64,000 bases of DNA from assembly GCF_002848345.1 (NCBI RefSeq), contig NZ_CP025429.1, forward strand, positions 620,001 through 684,000, given 5' to 3'. Positions 37,450-46,916 of the stretch are shown here, piece by piece; within the stretch, counting starts at the first letter, position 1; every line of letters starts with the position of its first letter. The position numbers and the translations under genes are program-made. The notes under the pieces were generated by a model. It saw nothing but the letters and a program-made list of their open reading frames with translations, was not told where the DNA came from and did not search any database. The DNA is from Chromobacterium sp. ATCC 53434. GTDB lineage: Bacteria > Pseudomonadota > Gammaproteobacteria > Burkholderiales > Chromobacteriaceae.

Positions 37450-38409
37450 TCAACCGTCGGACAGCACCCGGATGTGGGCGGCGACGCTGCGGCCCAGCGC
37501 CGACAGGTCGTAGCCGCCTTCCAGCACCGAGACGACGCGGCCGGCGCAGTACTGGTCGGCGATCCGCATCAGGTGGCGGGTGACCCACTCGTAGTCCGAT
37601 TCGGTCAGGCCCAGCGAGCCCATGTCGTCCTCGCGATGGGCGTCGAAGCCGGCCGAGATGAACAGCATCTGCGGCTGGAATTCGTGCAGCAGCGGCAGCC
37701 AGACGTTTTCGACCGTCTCGCGGAATTCGCGGCCGGCGCTGCCGGCCTTCAGCGGCACATTGTGCATGTTCGGCCCCAGCGGCGCGTCGCCGCTGTACGG
37801 GTAGAACGGGTGCTGGAAGATAGACACCATCAGCACCCGCGGATCGTCGTGCAGGATTTCCTCGGTGCCGTTGCCGTGATGGACGTCGAAGTCCACCACA
37901 GCCACCCGTTCGAACTGGTAGTGGGACAGCGCGTGGGCGACGCCGACGGCGATATTGTTGAAGAAGCAGAAGCCCATCGCCTTATCGCTCTCGGCGTGGT
38001 GGCCCGGCGGACGCACCGCGCAGAAGGCGTTCGGGGCCTTGTCCTCGGCCACCAGCTCTACCGCCTTCACCACCGCGCCGGCGGCGCGCCGCGCCGCGCG
38101 CAGCGTGCCGGGCGACATCGCGGTGTCCGGATCCAGGCGGAAGGTGCCGACGCCGGGCGAGCAGGCTTCCAGGTATTCGACGTAGCGCGGCGGGTGCACC
38201 CGCGCCAACTGCTGGTCGCTGACCTCGGGCGCCTCGATTTCCTGCAGGCTGTCGAAAATCTGCGAGGCCATCAGCTGGTCGCGGATGGCGGTCAATCGTT
38301 CCGGGCACTCGGGGTGGCCCACCCCCATATTGTGTTGCAGGCAGTCGGAATGGGTGATGTAGGCGGTCAGCCCGTTTCGCTGCAGGCGGTTCTTCAACCA
38401 AGTAAACAC
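37450..38409 (-). CDS. Histone deacetylase family protein (AcuC/acetylpolyamine amidohydrolase-like)
   Basis: This 319-residue zinc hydrolase has the arginase/deacetylase fold of class II HDAC-like bacterial enzymes. Visible motifs are GHPECPERLTAI, AVRPPGHHAESDKAMGFCFF with the catalytic His pair, VVDFDVHHGNGTEEIL with zinc ligands, ISAGFDAHRED with the third ligand, and EGGYDLSALG with the conserved Tyr. Substrates may be acetylated polyamines, proteins or small molecules. It might reverse acetylation by the PatZ-like enzyme at 47-50 kb, but that is only a guess. It faces plsY tail to tail. Confidence 0.92.
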   Translation of the reverse strand: MFTWLKNRLQRNGLTAYITHSDCLQHNMGVGHPECPERLTAIRDQLMASQIFDSLQEIEAPEVSDQQLARVHPPRYVEYLEACSPGVGTFRLDPDTAMSPGTLRAARRAAGAVVKAVELVAEDKAPNAFCAVRPPGHHAESDKAMGFCFFNNIAVGVAHALSHYQFERVAVVDFDVHHGNGTEEILHDDPRVLMVSIFQHPFYPYSGDAPLGPNMHNVPLKAGSAGREFRETVENVWLPLLHEFQPQMLFISAGFDAHREDDMGSLGLTESDYEWVTRHLMRIADQYCAGRVVSVLEGGYDLSALGRSVAAHIRVLSDG

Positions 38410-38536
38410 GAAGACTCCCTACAAAGTCTGTTCAAGGTCTTTTCGCTGCCGGAAAAAGACCTTGGACAGGCTCTAGACGCTTACAATGGGATGGCGATAT
38501 GTGAATTTGATAAATACTGCGCGCAAGCGGGGTCAA

Positions 38537-39442
38537 ATGCAATCACTCTCCCTGGCCTACCGGCAATTGAACACGCTGATCCTGGGCAAGCCGCAGGCGA
38601 TCCGTCTGGCCTTCGCCTGCCTGATCGCCGGCGGCCACCTGCTGATCGACGACGTGCCGGGCGTCGGCAAGACCACGCTGGCGCACGGGCTCGCCGCCGT
38701 CATGGGGCTGGACTATCGCCGGGTGCAGTTCACCAGCGATCTGCTGCCGGCCGACATTCTCGGCGTCAGCATCTACCAGCGCGACAGCGGCCGCTTCGAA
38801 TTGCACCAGGGGCCGGTGTTCACCCAGGTGCTGCTGGCGGACGAGATCAACCGCGCCTCGCCCAAGGTGCAGTCGGCGCTGCTGGAGGCGATGGAGGAGA
38901 GACAGGTGTCGATAGACGGCGCGACCCACGCGCTGCCGTCGCCGTTCTTCGTCATCGCCACCCAGAATCCGGGCGAGCAGCTGGGCACCTTCCCGCTGCC
39001 TGAATCTCAGCTGGACCGCTTCCTGATGCGGATCTCGCTAGGCTACCCGCCGCGCGAGGCCGAGCGCGCGCTGTTGATGGGAGAGGACAGGCGCGTCCTG
39101 CTGCAGCGTTTCCGGCCGGTGATGGGCGCCGAGGAGTTGTCGGCCCTGCAGCGCCAGGCGGCGGCGCTGCCGGTGACGCAGGCGCTGGCCGATTATCTGC
39201 TGGCCCTGCTGGAGGTCACCCGACAAAGCGGGCTGTTCTCCACCGGACTCAGCCCCCGCGCCGGCCAGGCGCTGGCGGCCGCGGCGCGCGGCTGGGCCCT
39301 GCTGTCCGGCCGCGACCATCTGCTGCCGGAAGACGTCAAGGCGGTGTTCCTGCCGGTGGCGGCCCACCGGCTGCAGGGGGCGTCCGGCATCGACGTCGAA
39401 CGGGAACTGGGACGCTTGCTCGCCAATGTCGCCATTCCGTGA
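38537..39442 (+). CDS. MoxR-type AAA+ ATPase
   Basis: MoxR AAA+ ATPases act as chaperone-like factors, typically with a DUF58 (VWA-like) partner. The 301-residue protein has Walker A DDVPGVGKTTLAHGLAAVMG, FTSDLLPADILGVSIY, Walker B VLLADEINRASPKVQSALLEAMEERQ split over two helices, sensor 1 VIATQNPGEQLGTFPLPESQ, and GLSPRAGQALAAAARGWAL. ATG 38537 is chosen as the family-typical start. It overlaps the DUF58 gene by 17 bp. Confidence 0.94.
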   Translation: MQSLSLAYRQLNTLILGKPQAIRLAFACLIAGGHLLIDDVPGVGKTTLAHGLAAVMGLDYRRVQFTSDLLPADILGVSIYQRDSGRFELHQGPVFTQVLLADEINRASPKVQSALLEAMEERQVSIDGATHALPSPFFVIATQNPGEQLGTFPLPESQLDRFLMRISLGYPPREAERALLMGEDRRVLLQRFRPVMGAEELSALQRQAAALPVTQALADYLLALLEVTRQSGLFSTGLSPRAGQALAAAARGWALLSGRDHLLPEDVKAVFLPVAAHRLQGASGIDVERELGRLLANVAIP

Positions 39443-40376
39443 TCGGCTCCGGCGCTGGCTGTGGCAGCGGCAGCCGCTGGAAGAGCGATGCCAGCTGTCG
39501 CAGCGCCGAATCTATCTGCTGCCGACCCGTTTCGGCCTGCTGCTGCTGGCGGTGGCGCTGGCGGTATGGGTGGGCGCGCTCAATTACCAGGTCAGCCTCG
39601 CCTACGCGCTGGCGTTCTGGATCGCCAGCCTGGTGCTGGTGGCGGTGTTGATGGCCTATCGCCAGCTGTCGGACCTGAGCTTGCGCGCGGAACCCGGCGC
39701 GGCGGTGTTCGCCGGCGAGCGCGCCGTTTTCCGGCTGTGGCTGGACAACCGGCAGCCCTTGCAGCGGCAGCTGCGCCTGCGGCTGGGCGAGGGGGAGGGC
39801 GAGGCCGTCGATTGCCTGCTGGAGGGCGGCAGCGAGATCCGCGTCGAGTTGGCGCTGGCTTCCGGGCGGCGCGGCTGGCTGGCGTTGCCGCCGTGCGTGG
39901 TGGAGAGCGACGCGCCGTTCGGCCTGATCCGGGCCTGGGCGGTGCCGCGGCTGCGCGCGCGGCTGCTGGTGTATCCGGCGCCGCTGCCGGACGCGGCGCG
40001 CGGCCGCAGCGGCGGGGACGACGGCAGCGGCGGCGCGGCCAGGCCGGGCGGCGACGATTTCTCCCACTTGGATAGCTACCGCCATGGCGACACGCCGCGG
40101 CAGATCGCCTGGAAGGTGCTGGCCCGGCGCGACGTGCTGGCCAGCAAGCGCTTCGTCGGCGACAGCGGCGCCGAGGAGCTGCTGCTCGACTGGCGCGATT
40201 ACGGCCGGGAGCCGGATGTCGAGCGGCGACTGTCGCGGCTGGCCTGGCGCGTAGAGGAATGCGAGCGTCGCCGGCGGCGCTACCGGCTGTTGCTTCCCGA
40301 CGGCGAAATCGGCCCGCAGCCGCGGCAGCGCGAGCAGGCGCTGGCGGCGCTGGCCTTGTTCGGGAGGGACGCGTGA
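39426..40376 (+). CDS. DUF58 domain membrane protein (MoxR partner)
   Basis: This 316-residue protein has two hydrophobic segments near the N-terminus (FGLLLLAVALAVWVGAL and YALAFWIASLVLVAVLMAY), then a long soluble part. The DUF58 signature is seen in FSHLDSYRHGDTPRQIAWKVLARRD split before the KRF segment, with LLDWRD after it. DUF58 proteins accompany MoxR ATPases and often a transglutaminase, as here. The gene overlaps both neighbours (17 bp and 4 bp), so the three are translationally coupled. The exact role is unknown. Confidence 0.9.
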   Translation: MSPFRDRLRRWLWQRQPLEERCQLSQRRIYLLPTRFGLLLLAVALAVWVGALNYQVSLAYALAFWIASLVLVAVLMAYRQLSDLSLRAEPGAAVFAGERAVFRLWLDNRQPLQRQLRLRLGEGEGEAVDCLLEGGSEIRVELALASGRRGWLALPPCVVESDAPFGLIRAWAVPRLRARLLVYPAPLPDAARGRSGGDDGSGGAARPGGDDFSHLDSYRHGDTPRQIAWKVLARRDVLASKRFVGDSGAEELLLDWRDYGREPDVERRLSRLAWRVEECERRRRRYRLLLPDGEIGPQPRQREQALAALALFGRDA

Positions 40377-42301
40377 GCGGCGTCGAGCCGCCGCCGCGCG
40401 GCATTCCCGCCTTGCTGGCGCTGGGCTGGACCGTCTTGCCGCTGGTCTGGTTTCTGCCGCCGTGGGTGCCGCTTTTGAGCATGCTGGCGCTGCTCGGGCG
40501 CGGCGGGCTGGCGCGGCGCGGCGCGGCGATGCCGTCGCGCTGGCTGCTGCTGCCGGCGCTGCTGCTGGCGGTCGCCGCGCTGTGGCTGAGCCTGCGCACC
40601 CTGGTCGGCCGCGAGGGCGGCGTGGCGCTGCTGGTGCTGTTGCTCGCCTTCAAGGCCTACGAGACCGCCAGCCTGCGCGATTGGCGGGTATTGCTGGCGT
40701 TGGGCTTCTTTCTGGCGGCGATGCCGCTGCTGTTCGATCAGTCGCCGGCGATGGCGGTCTGGCTGGTCGCCAGCCTGCTGCTGCTGACTTGGGCCACCGC
40801 GGCGCTGGCCGGCGGCGCGCCGCGCGGCAGCTGGCGCAGCGCCGGGCAGGCGCTGCTGTTGTCCTTGCCGATGATGCTGGCGCTGTTCGTGCTGATGCCG
40901 AGGCTGCCGGAGCCGCTATGGAGCGTGCCGGAGCCGCGCCATGCCGCCTCCAGCGGCCTGGGCGACGATATGGAGCCGGGCAGCATCAGCCAGCTGATCC
41001 TGAACCGCGAGCCGGCGTTCGCCGCGGTCTTCGCCGGGCAGGCGCCGGCGCCGGACCAGCTGTACTGGCGGGTGCTGCTGCTGGACGATTTCGACGGCCG
41101 GCGCTGGATAGGCGTAGGCGGGCAACAGGGCGAGCGCGCGGCGCTGGCCGGCGGCCGTCCGCTGCGCTACAGCCTGTTGCTGAAGCCGGACAGGGGCAGG
41201 CTGCCGGCGCTGGAACTGCCGCGGACGCCGGACGCCGACGCGCGCCTGGAGGCCGGGGGGCTGTTGCGGGTGGACGAGAAGCGCGACGAGCTGGCGCGTT
41301 TCTCGCTGGAAAGCGGACTGGGCGGCCGCTATCTGGCGCCGCTGTCCGCGCGCGAACAGGCCTTCTATCTGCGCCTGCCGCCGGGCAATCCGCAAAGCCG
41401 GGCCTTGGCGGCCAGGCTGGCCGCCGGCGCCGGAGACGCGCGCGGTTTCGCGCGCGCGGCCCTGGCGTACCTGCGGCGCGGCGGCTTCCGCTACACCTTG
41501 CAGCCGCCGCTGCTGGAGGGACAGGCCATCGACGGCCTGCTGTTCGGCAGCCGCCAGGGTTTTTGCGAGCACTATGCGTCGGCCTTCGCCTTCCTCGCGC
41601 GCGCGGCCGGCATTCCGGCGCGGGTGGTGGTCGGCTACCAGGGCGGCGAATACAACCCGGTCGGGCGTTTCTGGCAGGTGCGCTCGTCCGATGCCCACGC
41701 CTGGGTCGAAGTCTGGCTGGCCGATGCCGGGCAATGGCTGCGGGTCGATCCGACGGCGGCGGTGTCGCCGGGCCGGCTGGAGCAGGGCGCGGAACAGGCG
41801 CTGCCGGCCCTGCGCGGCGATGTCGGCGCCGCGGCGATATTGCCGCCGCGCTGGTGGCGGCATGCGCGGCAGCAATGGCAGGCGGTCGATTTCGCCTGGC
41901 AGCAATGGGTGGTGGGCTACGACGCCGACCGCCAGCAGGGCCTGTTCCAGCGGCTGGGGCTGGGGGGGCGGGTCGACGCGGCCAGCGTGACGCGCGGCTT
42001 GCTGATCGCCTTGCTGCCGGCGCTGCTGCCGCTGATGTGGTGGTGGCGGCGCAGGCCGGGCGGGCCGCCGCTGCCGGAGGGCTGGGCGCTGCTGCGGCAG
42101 CGGCTGGCGCGCCGGGGCGTGGCGGTGGCGCCGTCGCAGGGGCCGCTGGAGCTGCTGAAGGCGGCGCGGGCGCTGCCGAGCGACGATTACCGGCGCTTGA
42201 AGGCTCTGGTCGGCGAATACATCGATCTGCGCTACCGGGCGCCGCAGCCGGACCAGGTCCGGGCGCGGCGCTGGTTGCGGCGGGCGCGGCGCTGGAAATG
42301 A
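40373..42301 (+). CDS. Transglutaminase-like membrane protein (TgpA type)
   Basis: This 642-residue inner-membrane protein resembles Pseudomonas TgpA. It has five or six membrane segments in the first 180 residues, a periplasmic transglutaminase-like core and a last membrane segment near residues 541-558 (LLIALLPALLPLMWWW). The catalytic triad is present: Cys398 in RQGFCEHYASAFAFLARAAG, His442 in SSDAHAWVEVW and Asp459 in WLRVDPTAAV. The GTG start overlaps the DUF58 stop as GTGA. The operon probably works on envelope proteins or peptides, by analogy only. Confidence 0.92.
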   Translation: MSGVEPPPRGIPALLALGWTVLPLVWFLPPWVPLLSMLALLGRGGLARRGAAMPSRWLLLPALLLAVAALWLSLRTLVGREGGVALLVLLLAFKAYETASLRDWRVLLALGFFLAAMPLLFDQSPAMAVWLVASLLLLTWATAALAGGAPRGSWRSAGQALLLSLPMMLALFVLMPRLPEPLWSVPEPRHAASSGLGDDMEPGSISQLILNREPAFAAVFAGQAPAPDQLYWRVLLLDDFDGRRWIGVGGQQGERAALAGGRPLRYSLLLKPDRGRLPALELPRTPDADARLEAGGLLRVDEKRDELARFSLESGLGGRYLAPLSAREQAFYLRLPPGNPQSRALAARLAAGAGDARGFARAALAYLRRGGFRYTLQPPLLEGQAIDGLLFGSRQGFCEHYASAFAFLARAAGIPARVVVGYQGGEYNPVGRFWQVRSSDAHAWVEVWLADAGQWLRVDPTAAVSPGRLEQGAEQALPALRGDVGAAAILPPRWWRHARQQWQAVDFAWQQWVVGYDADRQQGLFQRLGLGGRVDAASVTRGLLIALLPALLPLMWWWRRRPGGPPLPEGWALLRQRLARRGVAVAPSQGPLELLKAARALPSDDYRRLKALVGEYIDLRYRAPQPDQVRARRWLRRARRWK

Positions 42302-42325
42302 CAAAGGCCCGGCAAGGACCGGGCC
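42302..42325 (-). terminator. Terminator of rpoS
   Basis: GGCCCGG and CCGGGCC form a 7-bp stem; on the minus strand TTTGTCATTT follows. It lies 22 bp after the rpoS stop and abuts the convergent transglutaminase gene. Confidence 0.75.
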
Positions 42326-42346
42326 CGAGGCGGCGACCGCCGCGTT

Positions 42347-43297
42347 TCAGAGCAGGAAGTCGCGCGAGATGCCTTTGCGGCGCAGGATGCGGCGCAGCTG
42401 TTCCAGGCCCTCGATCTGGATCTGGCGCACCCGCTCGCGGGTCAGGCTCAGCGAGGCGGCCAGCTCTTCCAGCGTGCAGATCTCGTAGCCGTTCAGGCCG
42501 TAGCGCCGCTCTATCACCAGACGTTGCTTCTCGTTCAGCTGACTGAGCCAGTCATGGACGAACATTTCCAGCTGGCTGTTGTGCAGCTGCAGCTCCGGTT
42601 CCTCGTGCTGCTCGTCCGGAATCGACTCGCCGATGGACAGCATCGGGTCGATGTCCAGCGGCGCGTCCAGCGAGGCCATGCGCTCGTTCAGGTTCATCAC
42701 CTTGCGCACGTCCTCGACCGGTTTGCCGACCAGGTGGGCGATTTCCTCTATGCTGGGCTCGCGGCCGATCTGGCTTTCCAGATGGCGGGAGGCGCGCAGA
42801 TAGACGTTCAGTTCCTTGATCACGTGCACCGGCAGGCGGATGGTGCGCGACTGGTTCATGATCGCCCGCTCTATGCTCTGGCGTATCCACCAGGTGGCAT
42901 AGGTGGAAAAGCGGAAGCCGCGTTCGGGATCGAATTTCTCCAGCGCGTGCATCAGGCCGATATTGCCTTCCTCGATCAGGTCGAGCAGCGCCAGTCCGCG
43001 GTTGATGTAGTGCTTGGCGATGTTCACCACCAGCCGCAGATTGTGTTCGATCATCTTCTGGCGGGCTTCGAACTCGCCCGCCACCACGCGCCGCGCCAGC
43101 GCCAGCTCTTCCTGCGGCGTCAGCAAGGCATTGTTGCCGATGTCGTTCAGATAGATCTGGGTGACGTCGGCCACCACGTCCTCGAAGACCGCGGTGCTTT
43201 CGGCGGCCTCTTCGGCCTCCGCCTCGGCTGCGGCTTCTTCGCTGTTTTCCTCGTCGAGAAGTTCGTTCTCGTCCAGGATGTCGGTTTCGTTGCTCAT
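42347..43297 (-). CDS. rpoS: RNA polymerase sigma factor RpoS
   Basis: RpoS directs stationary-phase and general stress transcription. The 316-residue protein has an acidic N-terminal region (residues 5-45), region 1.2 ([21 protein letters not shown]), region 2 ([40 protein letters not shown]), region 3, and region 4 with the helix-turn-helix [20 protein letters not shown]. It lies directly behind nlpD, as in many proteobacteria. By analogy a main rpoS promoter may lie inside nlpD. A hairpin precedes the start (43328-43347). Confidence 0.97.
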   Translation of the reverse strand: MSNETDILDENELLDEENSEEAAAEAEAEEAAESTAVFEDVVADVTQIYLNDIGNNALLTPQEELALARRVVAGEFEARQKMIEHNLRLVVNIAKHYINRGLALLDLIEEGNIGLMHALEKFDPERGFRFSTYATWWIRQSIERAIMNQSRTIRLPVHVIKELNVYLRASRHLESQIGREPSIEEIAHLVGKPVEDVRKVMNLNERMASLDAPLDIDPMLSIGESIPDEQHEEPELQLHNSQLEMFVHDWLSQLNEKQRLVIERRYGLNGYEICTLEELAASLSLTRERVRQIQIEGLEQLRRILRRKGISRDFLL

Positions 43298-43327
43298 CTC
43301 GCTACCCCCGTCGCTGTCTTGTCCCGG

Positions 43328-43347
43328 CGGGCGTAGCTGGCTACGCC
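43328..43347 (-). promoter_or_regulatory. Hairpin between nlpD and rpoS
   Basis: GGGCGTAG and CTACGCCC pair perfectly around CTGG, 30 bp upstream of the rpoS start and just after the nlpD stop. No T run follows, so it is not a classical terminator. It could affect readthrough from nlpD or rpoS mRNA stability or translation. Confidence 0.45.
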
Positions 43348-43350
43348 CGA

Positions 43351-44412
43351 TCAGGACTTGTGTTCAAGATACTGCATCGGGTCCACCGGCTTGCCGAAGC
43401 GGCGGATCTCGAAGTGCAGCTTGACTTGGTCGGCATCGGAATTGCCCATTTCGGCAATCTTCTGCCCTTTCTTGACAGACTGTCCCTCCTTGACCAGCAA
43501 TTGGCTGTTGTGCGCGTAAGCCGACAGGAAGGTCTTGTTGTGTTTGATGATGATCAGCTTGCCGTAGCCTCGCAGCCCGGCGCCGCTGTACACCACCTTG
43601 CCATCTCCCGCCGCGAGCACCGGCTGGCCGAGGCGCCCGCTGATTTCAATCCCCTTGTTGTTTTCCGAATAGCCTTTGCTGAGCTTGCCCTCGGTCGGCC
43701 ACAGCCATGCCACCGCGTCTTCCTGTGCGGTCGGCGCGCTGGCGTCGGCGGCCGGCGAGGGCGATGCCGCGCTGGCTTCCGGCTTCTTGCCCGGCAGCGG
43801 GGCGCTGGCCGGGGTCGATGCCTGAGCGTTGTGCTTGTCTCCCGCGCGTCCCTCGCTCTGGGCCGCCAGGTCTTTCACCGCATCGCCGCCATATGGCAGC
43901 TTCAGGGCCTTGGGATAGGCCTTTACCGTTGTCGCGCCGCCGGCCTGGGCCGCGGCGTGGTCGGCCGCCGTCGCTTCCGGGGCCGGACGCGCGGCGGTGG
44001 AGGAAGCCGCCGGAGCCGAACTGCCCGGCGGCGTCAGCCGCAGCACCTGGCCGACCTTGATATTGGTGTCCGGCAGATTGTTCCAGGCGGCGACATCCTT
44101 GTATTTCAAGCCGTGGTTCAGCGAAACGCGGAACAGGTTGTCTCCCGGCTTCACCACATAGCTGCCGCTACCATCGGCGACCGCGGCCGTCTTGTCTACC
44201 GGCTGCATGTTCAGGCTGCCCTGGTCGCGATACGGCGCGGCGACGGTGTTGTCCGGGGCGGCGGCCGGCTGAGCCGGCTTGGCGGCGGCCACCGGGGCCG
44301 ACACCGCGCTCTCCACCGGCGCCGGCTGCTGAGCGATGCTGCTGCAACCAGCCAGTGCTGCGCCAATTGTCGCGACTAATATATACGCATACCTGCAATG
44401 CATTTTTAGCAT
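43351..44412 (-). CDS. nlpD: Lipoprotein NlpD (LysM plus degenerate LytM domain)
   Basis: NlpD is an outer-membrane-type lipoprotein that activates amidases during cell division. The 353-residue product has a lipoprotein signal peptide with lipobox LAGC (Cys near residue 25), a LysM domain ([20 protein letters not shown]) and a C-terminal LytM/M23 domain ([20 protein letters not shown] to [10 protein letters not shown]). The metal ligands of active LytM enzymes are replaced (NNKGIE, KLHF), as in NlpD activators. The Ala/Pro-rich linker is long. The start at 44412 or 44403 is unclear, as no ribosome site is seen. Confidence 0.93.
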   Translation of the reverse strand: MLKMHCRYAYILVATIGAALAGCSSIAQQPAPVESAVSAPVAAAKPAQPAAAPDNTVAAPYRDQGSLNMQPVDKTAAVADGSGSYVVKPGDNLFRVSLNHGLKYKDVAAWNNLPDTNIKVGQVLRLTPPGSSAPAASSTAARPAPEATAADHAAAQAGGATTVKAYPKALKLPYGGDAVKDLAAQSEGRAGDKHNAQASTPASAPLPGKKPEASAASPSPAADASAPTAQEDAVAWLWPTEGKLSKGYSENNKGIEISGRLGQPVLAAGDGKVVYSGAGLRGYGKLIIIKHNKTFLSAYAHNSQLLVKEGQSVKKGQKIAEMGNSDADQVKLHFEIRRFGKPVDPMQYLEHKS

Positions 44413-44486
44413 GTTTTTTTGTCGAATCGTTGAAGTTTGAGTTTTGCTTGATTGTCTGACAGCGCAAGTGTTGCGTTTTTGCAGTT

Positions 44487-45155
44487 TCAATTGCGCCCAT
44501 TCAACAATGGAACGAATTTCACCGGATCGAGCTTGGTCTTCTGGACGCCCTGGGCGGTTTTTTCCAGCAGCCACAAGTGCTGCTCCTCGTCGCCCAGCGG
44601 CAGCACCAGTCGTCCGCCGTCGGCCAGCTGTTCCACCAGCGCGGCCGGCACCGTGCGCGCGGCGGCGGTGATGATGATGCCGTCGAAAGGCGCGGCTTCC
44701 GGCAGGCCGATATTGCCGTCCCCGTGCACCAGCCGGGCGTGGACCAGCTTGGCGGCGCGAAGATTGCGTCTGGCTTGGTCAAGAATCGCGCCCAGTCGTT
44801 CCATCGAATACACTTCGGCGCCGGCTTTCAGCAGCACCGCGGTCTGGTAGCCGCAGCCGGTGCCTATCTCCAGAATCTTGCCGGGTTGACGGCCCTGGAG
44901 CAGCAACTCGCTCATCCGCGCCACCGTCAGCGGCTGCGAAATGGTCTGTCCGTGGCCTATCGGCAGCGACACGTCGTCGTAGGCGCGGGTGGCCAGCGCC
45001 TGGTCGACGAATAAATGGCGCGGCACTTCGTGCATGGCCTTGAGCACCCTGTCGTCGCTGATGCCGTGCTGGCGCAAACGGTCGGTCATGCGCCGGCGCG
45101 TGCGCTCGGAAAGCATGCCGTATGCCTGGCTGTTCTGTGTCAGCGGTGCAGCCAT
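44487..45155 (-). CDS. pcm: Protein-L-isoaspartate O-methyltransferase
   Basis: Pcm repairs isoaspartyl residues in aged proteins using SAM. The 222-residue protein has [20 protein letters not shown], the SAM-binding [19 protein letters not shown], the [19 protein letters not shown] segment, and LLEKTAQGV near the end. The length is typical (E. coli 208). Its start overlaps the surE end by 16 bp, so they are coupled. The order surE-pcm-nlpD-rpoS matches many proteobacteria. Confidence 0.96.
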   Translation of the reverse strand: MAAPLTQNSQAYGMLSERTRRRMTDRLRQHGISDDRVLKAMHEVPRHLFVDQALATRAYDDVSLPIGHGQTISQPLTVARMSELLLQGRQPGKILEIGTGCGYQTAVLLKAGAEVYSMERLGAILDQARRNLRAAKLVHARLVHGDGNIGLPEAAPFDGIIITAAARTVPAALVEQLADGGRLVLPLGDEEQHLWLLEKTAQGVQKTKLDPVKFVPLLNGRN

Positions 45156-45883
45156 GTGGAAATCCTGTCCAATTGCCCGTAGGCGGTCAAATCCAGCATC
45201 AGCGGGGTCACCGACACCTGTCCGGCCGCGACGCAGCCGAAGTCGGTGCCGGCGCCGGCGTCCTGCACCGCGCCGACCGGTCCTACCCAGTATATCGTCT
45301 CTCCGCGCGGATTCTGCGATTTGATCACCGGCTGCGCGGCGTGCCGGCGGCCCAGCCGGGTGACGGCGAAGGCCCCCAGCTCTTCCGGCGCGATGTCGGG
45401 CACGTTGACGTTCAGTAGCACCGGCTGCGCGAACGGATCGGCCATGCAGCGTTCGACCAGTTGTTCGACCACCTTGCCGGCGCTGGCGAAATGGCGGCCG
45501 CTATAGCCGGCCAGCGAGACGGCGACCGAGGGGATGCCCAGCATGAAGCCCTCGGTGGCGGCGGCGACCGTGCCGGAGTACAGCGTGTCGTCGCCCATGT
45601 TCGGGCCGTTGTTGATGCCGCTGAAAATCATGTCCGGCTTGAAATCGAGCAGGCCGGTGACGGCCAGGTGGACGCAGTCGGTCGGCGTGCCGTTGACGTA
45701 GTAAAAGCCGTTGGCCGCCTGGCGCACGGTCAGCGGCCGGTCCAGCGTCAGCGAGTTGCTGGCGCCGCTGCGATCGCGTTCCGGCGCCACCACCACCACT
45801 TCTCCATAGCGTTGCAGCGTCTGGGCCAGCATGGCCAGGCCAGGCGCGAAATAACCGTCGTCGTTGCTGAGCAGAAACTTCAT
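45140..45883 (-). CDS. surE: 5-prime/3-prime-nucleotidase SurE
   Basis: SurE is a metal-dependent nucleoside monophosphate phosphatase linked to stationary-phase survival. The 247-residue protein begins [19 protein letters not shown], with the metal-binding Asp pair, then [35 protein letters not shown] and [17 protein letters not shown] [20 protein letters not shown]. The length matches the family (E. coli 253). It is the first gene of the surE-pcm-nlpD-rpoS group. Confidence 0.97.
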   Translation of the reverse strand: MKFLLSNDDGYFAPGLAMLAQTLQRYGEVVVVAPERDRSGASNSLTLDRPLTVRQAANGFYYVNGTPTDCVHLAVTGLLDFKPDMIFSGINNGPNMGDDTLYSGTVAAATEGFMLGIPSVAVSLAGYSGRHFASAGKVVEQLVERCMADPFAQPVLLNVNVPDIAPEELGAFAVTRLGRRHAAQPVIKSQNPRGETIYWVGPVGAVQDAGAGTDFGCVAAGQVSVTPLMLDLTAYGQLDRISTWLHR

Positions 45884-45962
45884 ACCGTCTTTCAGTGTTT
45901 ACCGCGTGATTGTAGCGCCGCCGACATGACAGCGGATAGGGCCGCAGCGGCGCGCGGCCCGT

Positions 45963-45989
45963 AAAAAAACCCGCGCAAGGCGGGTTTCT
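45963..45989 (-). terminator. Terminator of nadA
   Basis: AACCCGC and GCGGGTT form the stem with a short CGCAAG-type loop; on the minus strand a run of seven T follows. It lies just after the nadA stop and before surE. Confidence 0.88.
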
Positions 45990-45998
45990 CGGCCTGGT

Positions 45999-46916
45999 TC
46001 AGGCGTAGTAGCGTTTGCTGAATTCCAGCATGCGCTCGATGGGCACGCGCGCGGCGTCCATCTGTCCGGCGGACAGATAGTCTATCTCCAGGCCCTGGCC
46101 CTGCTGGGCGCGCTTGACCGCCTCGATGGTGTTCATCTTCATGTACGGACAGGAGTTGCACTGGCAGCCGGCGTAGATCGGCGCCTGGCGCAGATCGAGG
46201 TCGGGACGGGCCAGGCCCATGTTGTACAGGATGCCGTCCTCGGTGGCGACGAAGATCACCGCCTTCGGATTGCCCTGGTAGCTTTTCACCCAGTTCAGCA
46301 TGCCGGAGGTGGAGCCGACGTAATCGGCCTTCTTCAGCACCGGCAGCGGGCTTTCCGGGTGGGCGATCAGGTATTTGTCGCCGGATGCGGCGGCGAAGGC
46401 TTCGTCCAGGGCCGCCTCGTTGAACTTGTCGTGCACCTCGCACACCGCCGACCACAGCGGCATGTTGTAGCCGTACAGATCGTTCAGATAGCCGCCCATA
46501 TTGCGGTCCGGCGAGAAGATCACCTGCTTACCGGACGCGTACAGATGGGCGATGATGTCGTCGACGTTGCGGCTGGTGACGATCCAGTCGGACACCGCCT
46601 TGTGCTCGGCGCTGGAATTGATGTACGACACGTGGACGTGGTCCGGATAGCGTTTGCGCCACTGCGTCAGCTCGGCGACGTTGGTCTGGGTCACCAGCGA
46701 GCAGGTGGAGCCGGCGTCCGGCAGGATCACGGTGGCTTGCGGATTGAGGATCTTCGCGGTTTCGGCCATGAAGCGCACGCCGGCGAAGACAATGATGTCC
46801 GCCTGGGCTTCCTTGGCGTACAGCGACAGCTCCAGGCTGTCGCCCACCTTGTCCGCCATCTGCTGGATTTCGGGCGAGGTGTAATAATGCGCGAGGGTGA
46901 CGACGCGTTTCGTCAT
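45999..46916 (-). CDS. nadA: Quinolinate synthase A
   Basis: NadA condenses iminoaspartate with dihydroxyacetone phosphate to quinolinate for NAD synthesis and carries a 4Fe-4S cluster. The 305-residue protein has TLAHYYTSPEIQQMADKVGD, VFAGVRFMAETAKILNP, DAGSTCSLV with the first cluster cysteine, SAVCEVHDKF with the second, and CQCNSCPYMKMNT with the third. It is the shorter NadA type (E. coli is 347). ATG 46916 is chosen because AGGAG lies about 10 bp upstream. No nadB or nadC is in the window. Confidence 0.95.
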   Translation of the reverse strand: MTKRVVTLAHYYTSPEIQQMADKVGDSLELSLYAKEAQADIIVFAGVRFMAETAKILNPQATVILPDAGSTCSLVTQTNVAELTQWRKRYPDHVHVSYINSSAEHKAVSDWIVTSRNVDDIIAHLYASGKQVIFSPDRNMGGYLNDLYGYNMPLWSAVCEVHDKFNEAALDEAFAAASGDKYLIAHPESPLPVLKKADYVGSTSGMLNWVKSYQGNPKAVIFVATEDGILYNMGLARPDLDLRQAPIYAGCQCNSCPYMKMNTIEAVKRAQQGQGLEIDYLSAGQMDAARVPIERMLEFSKRYYA

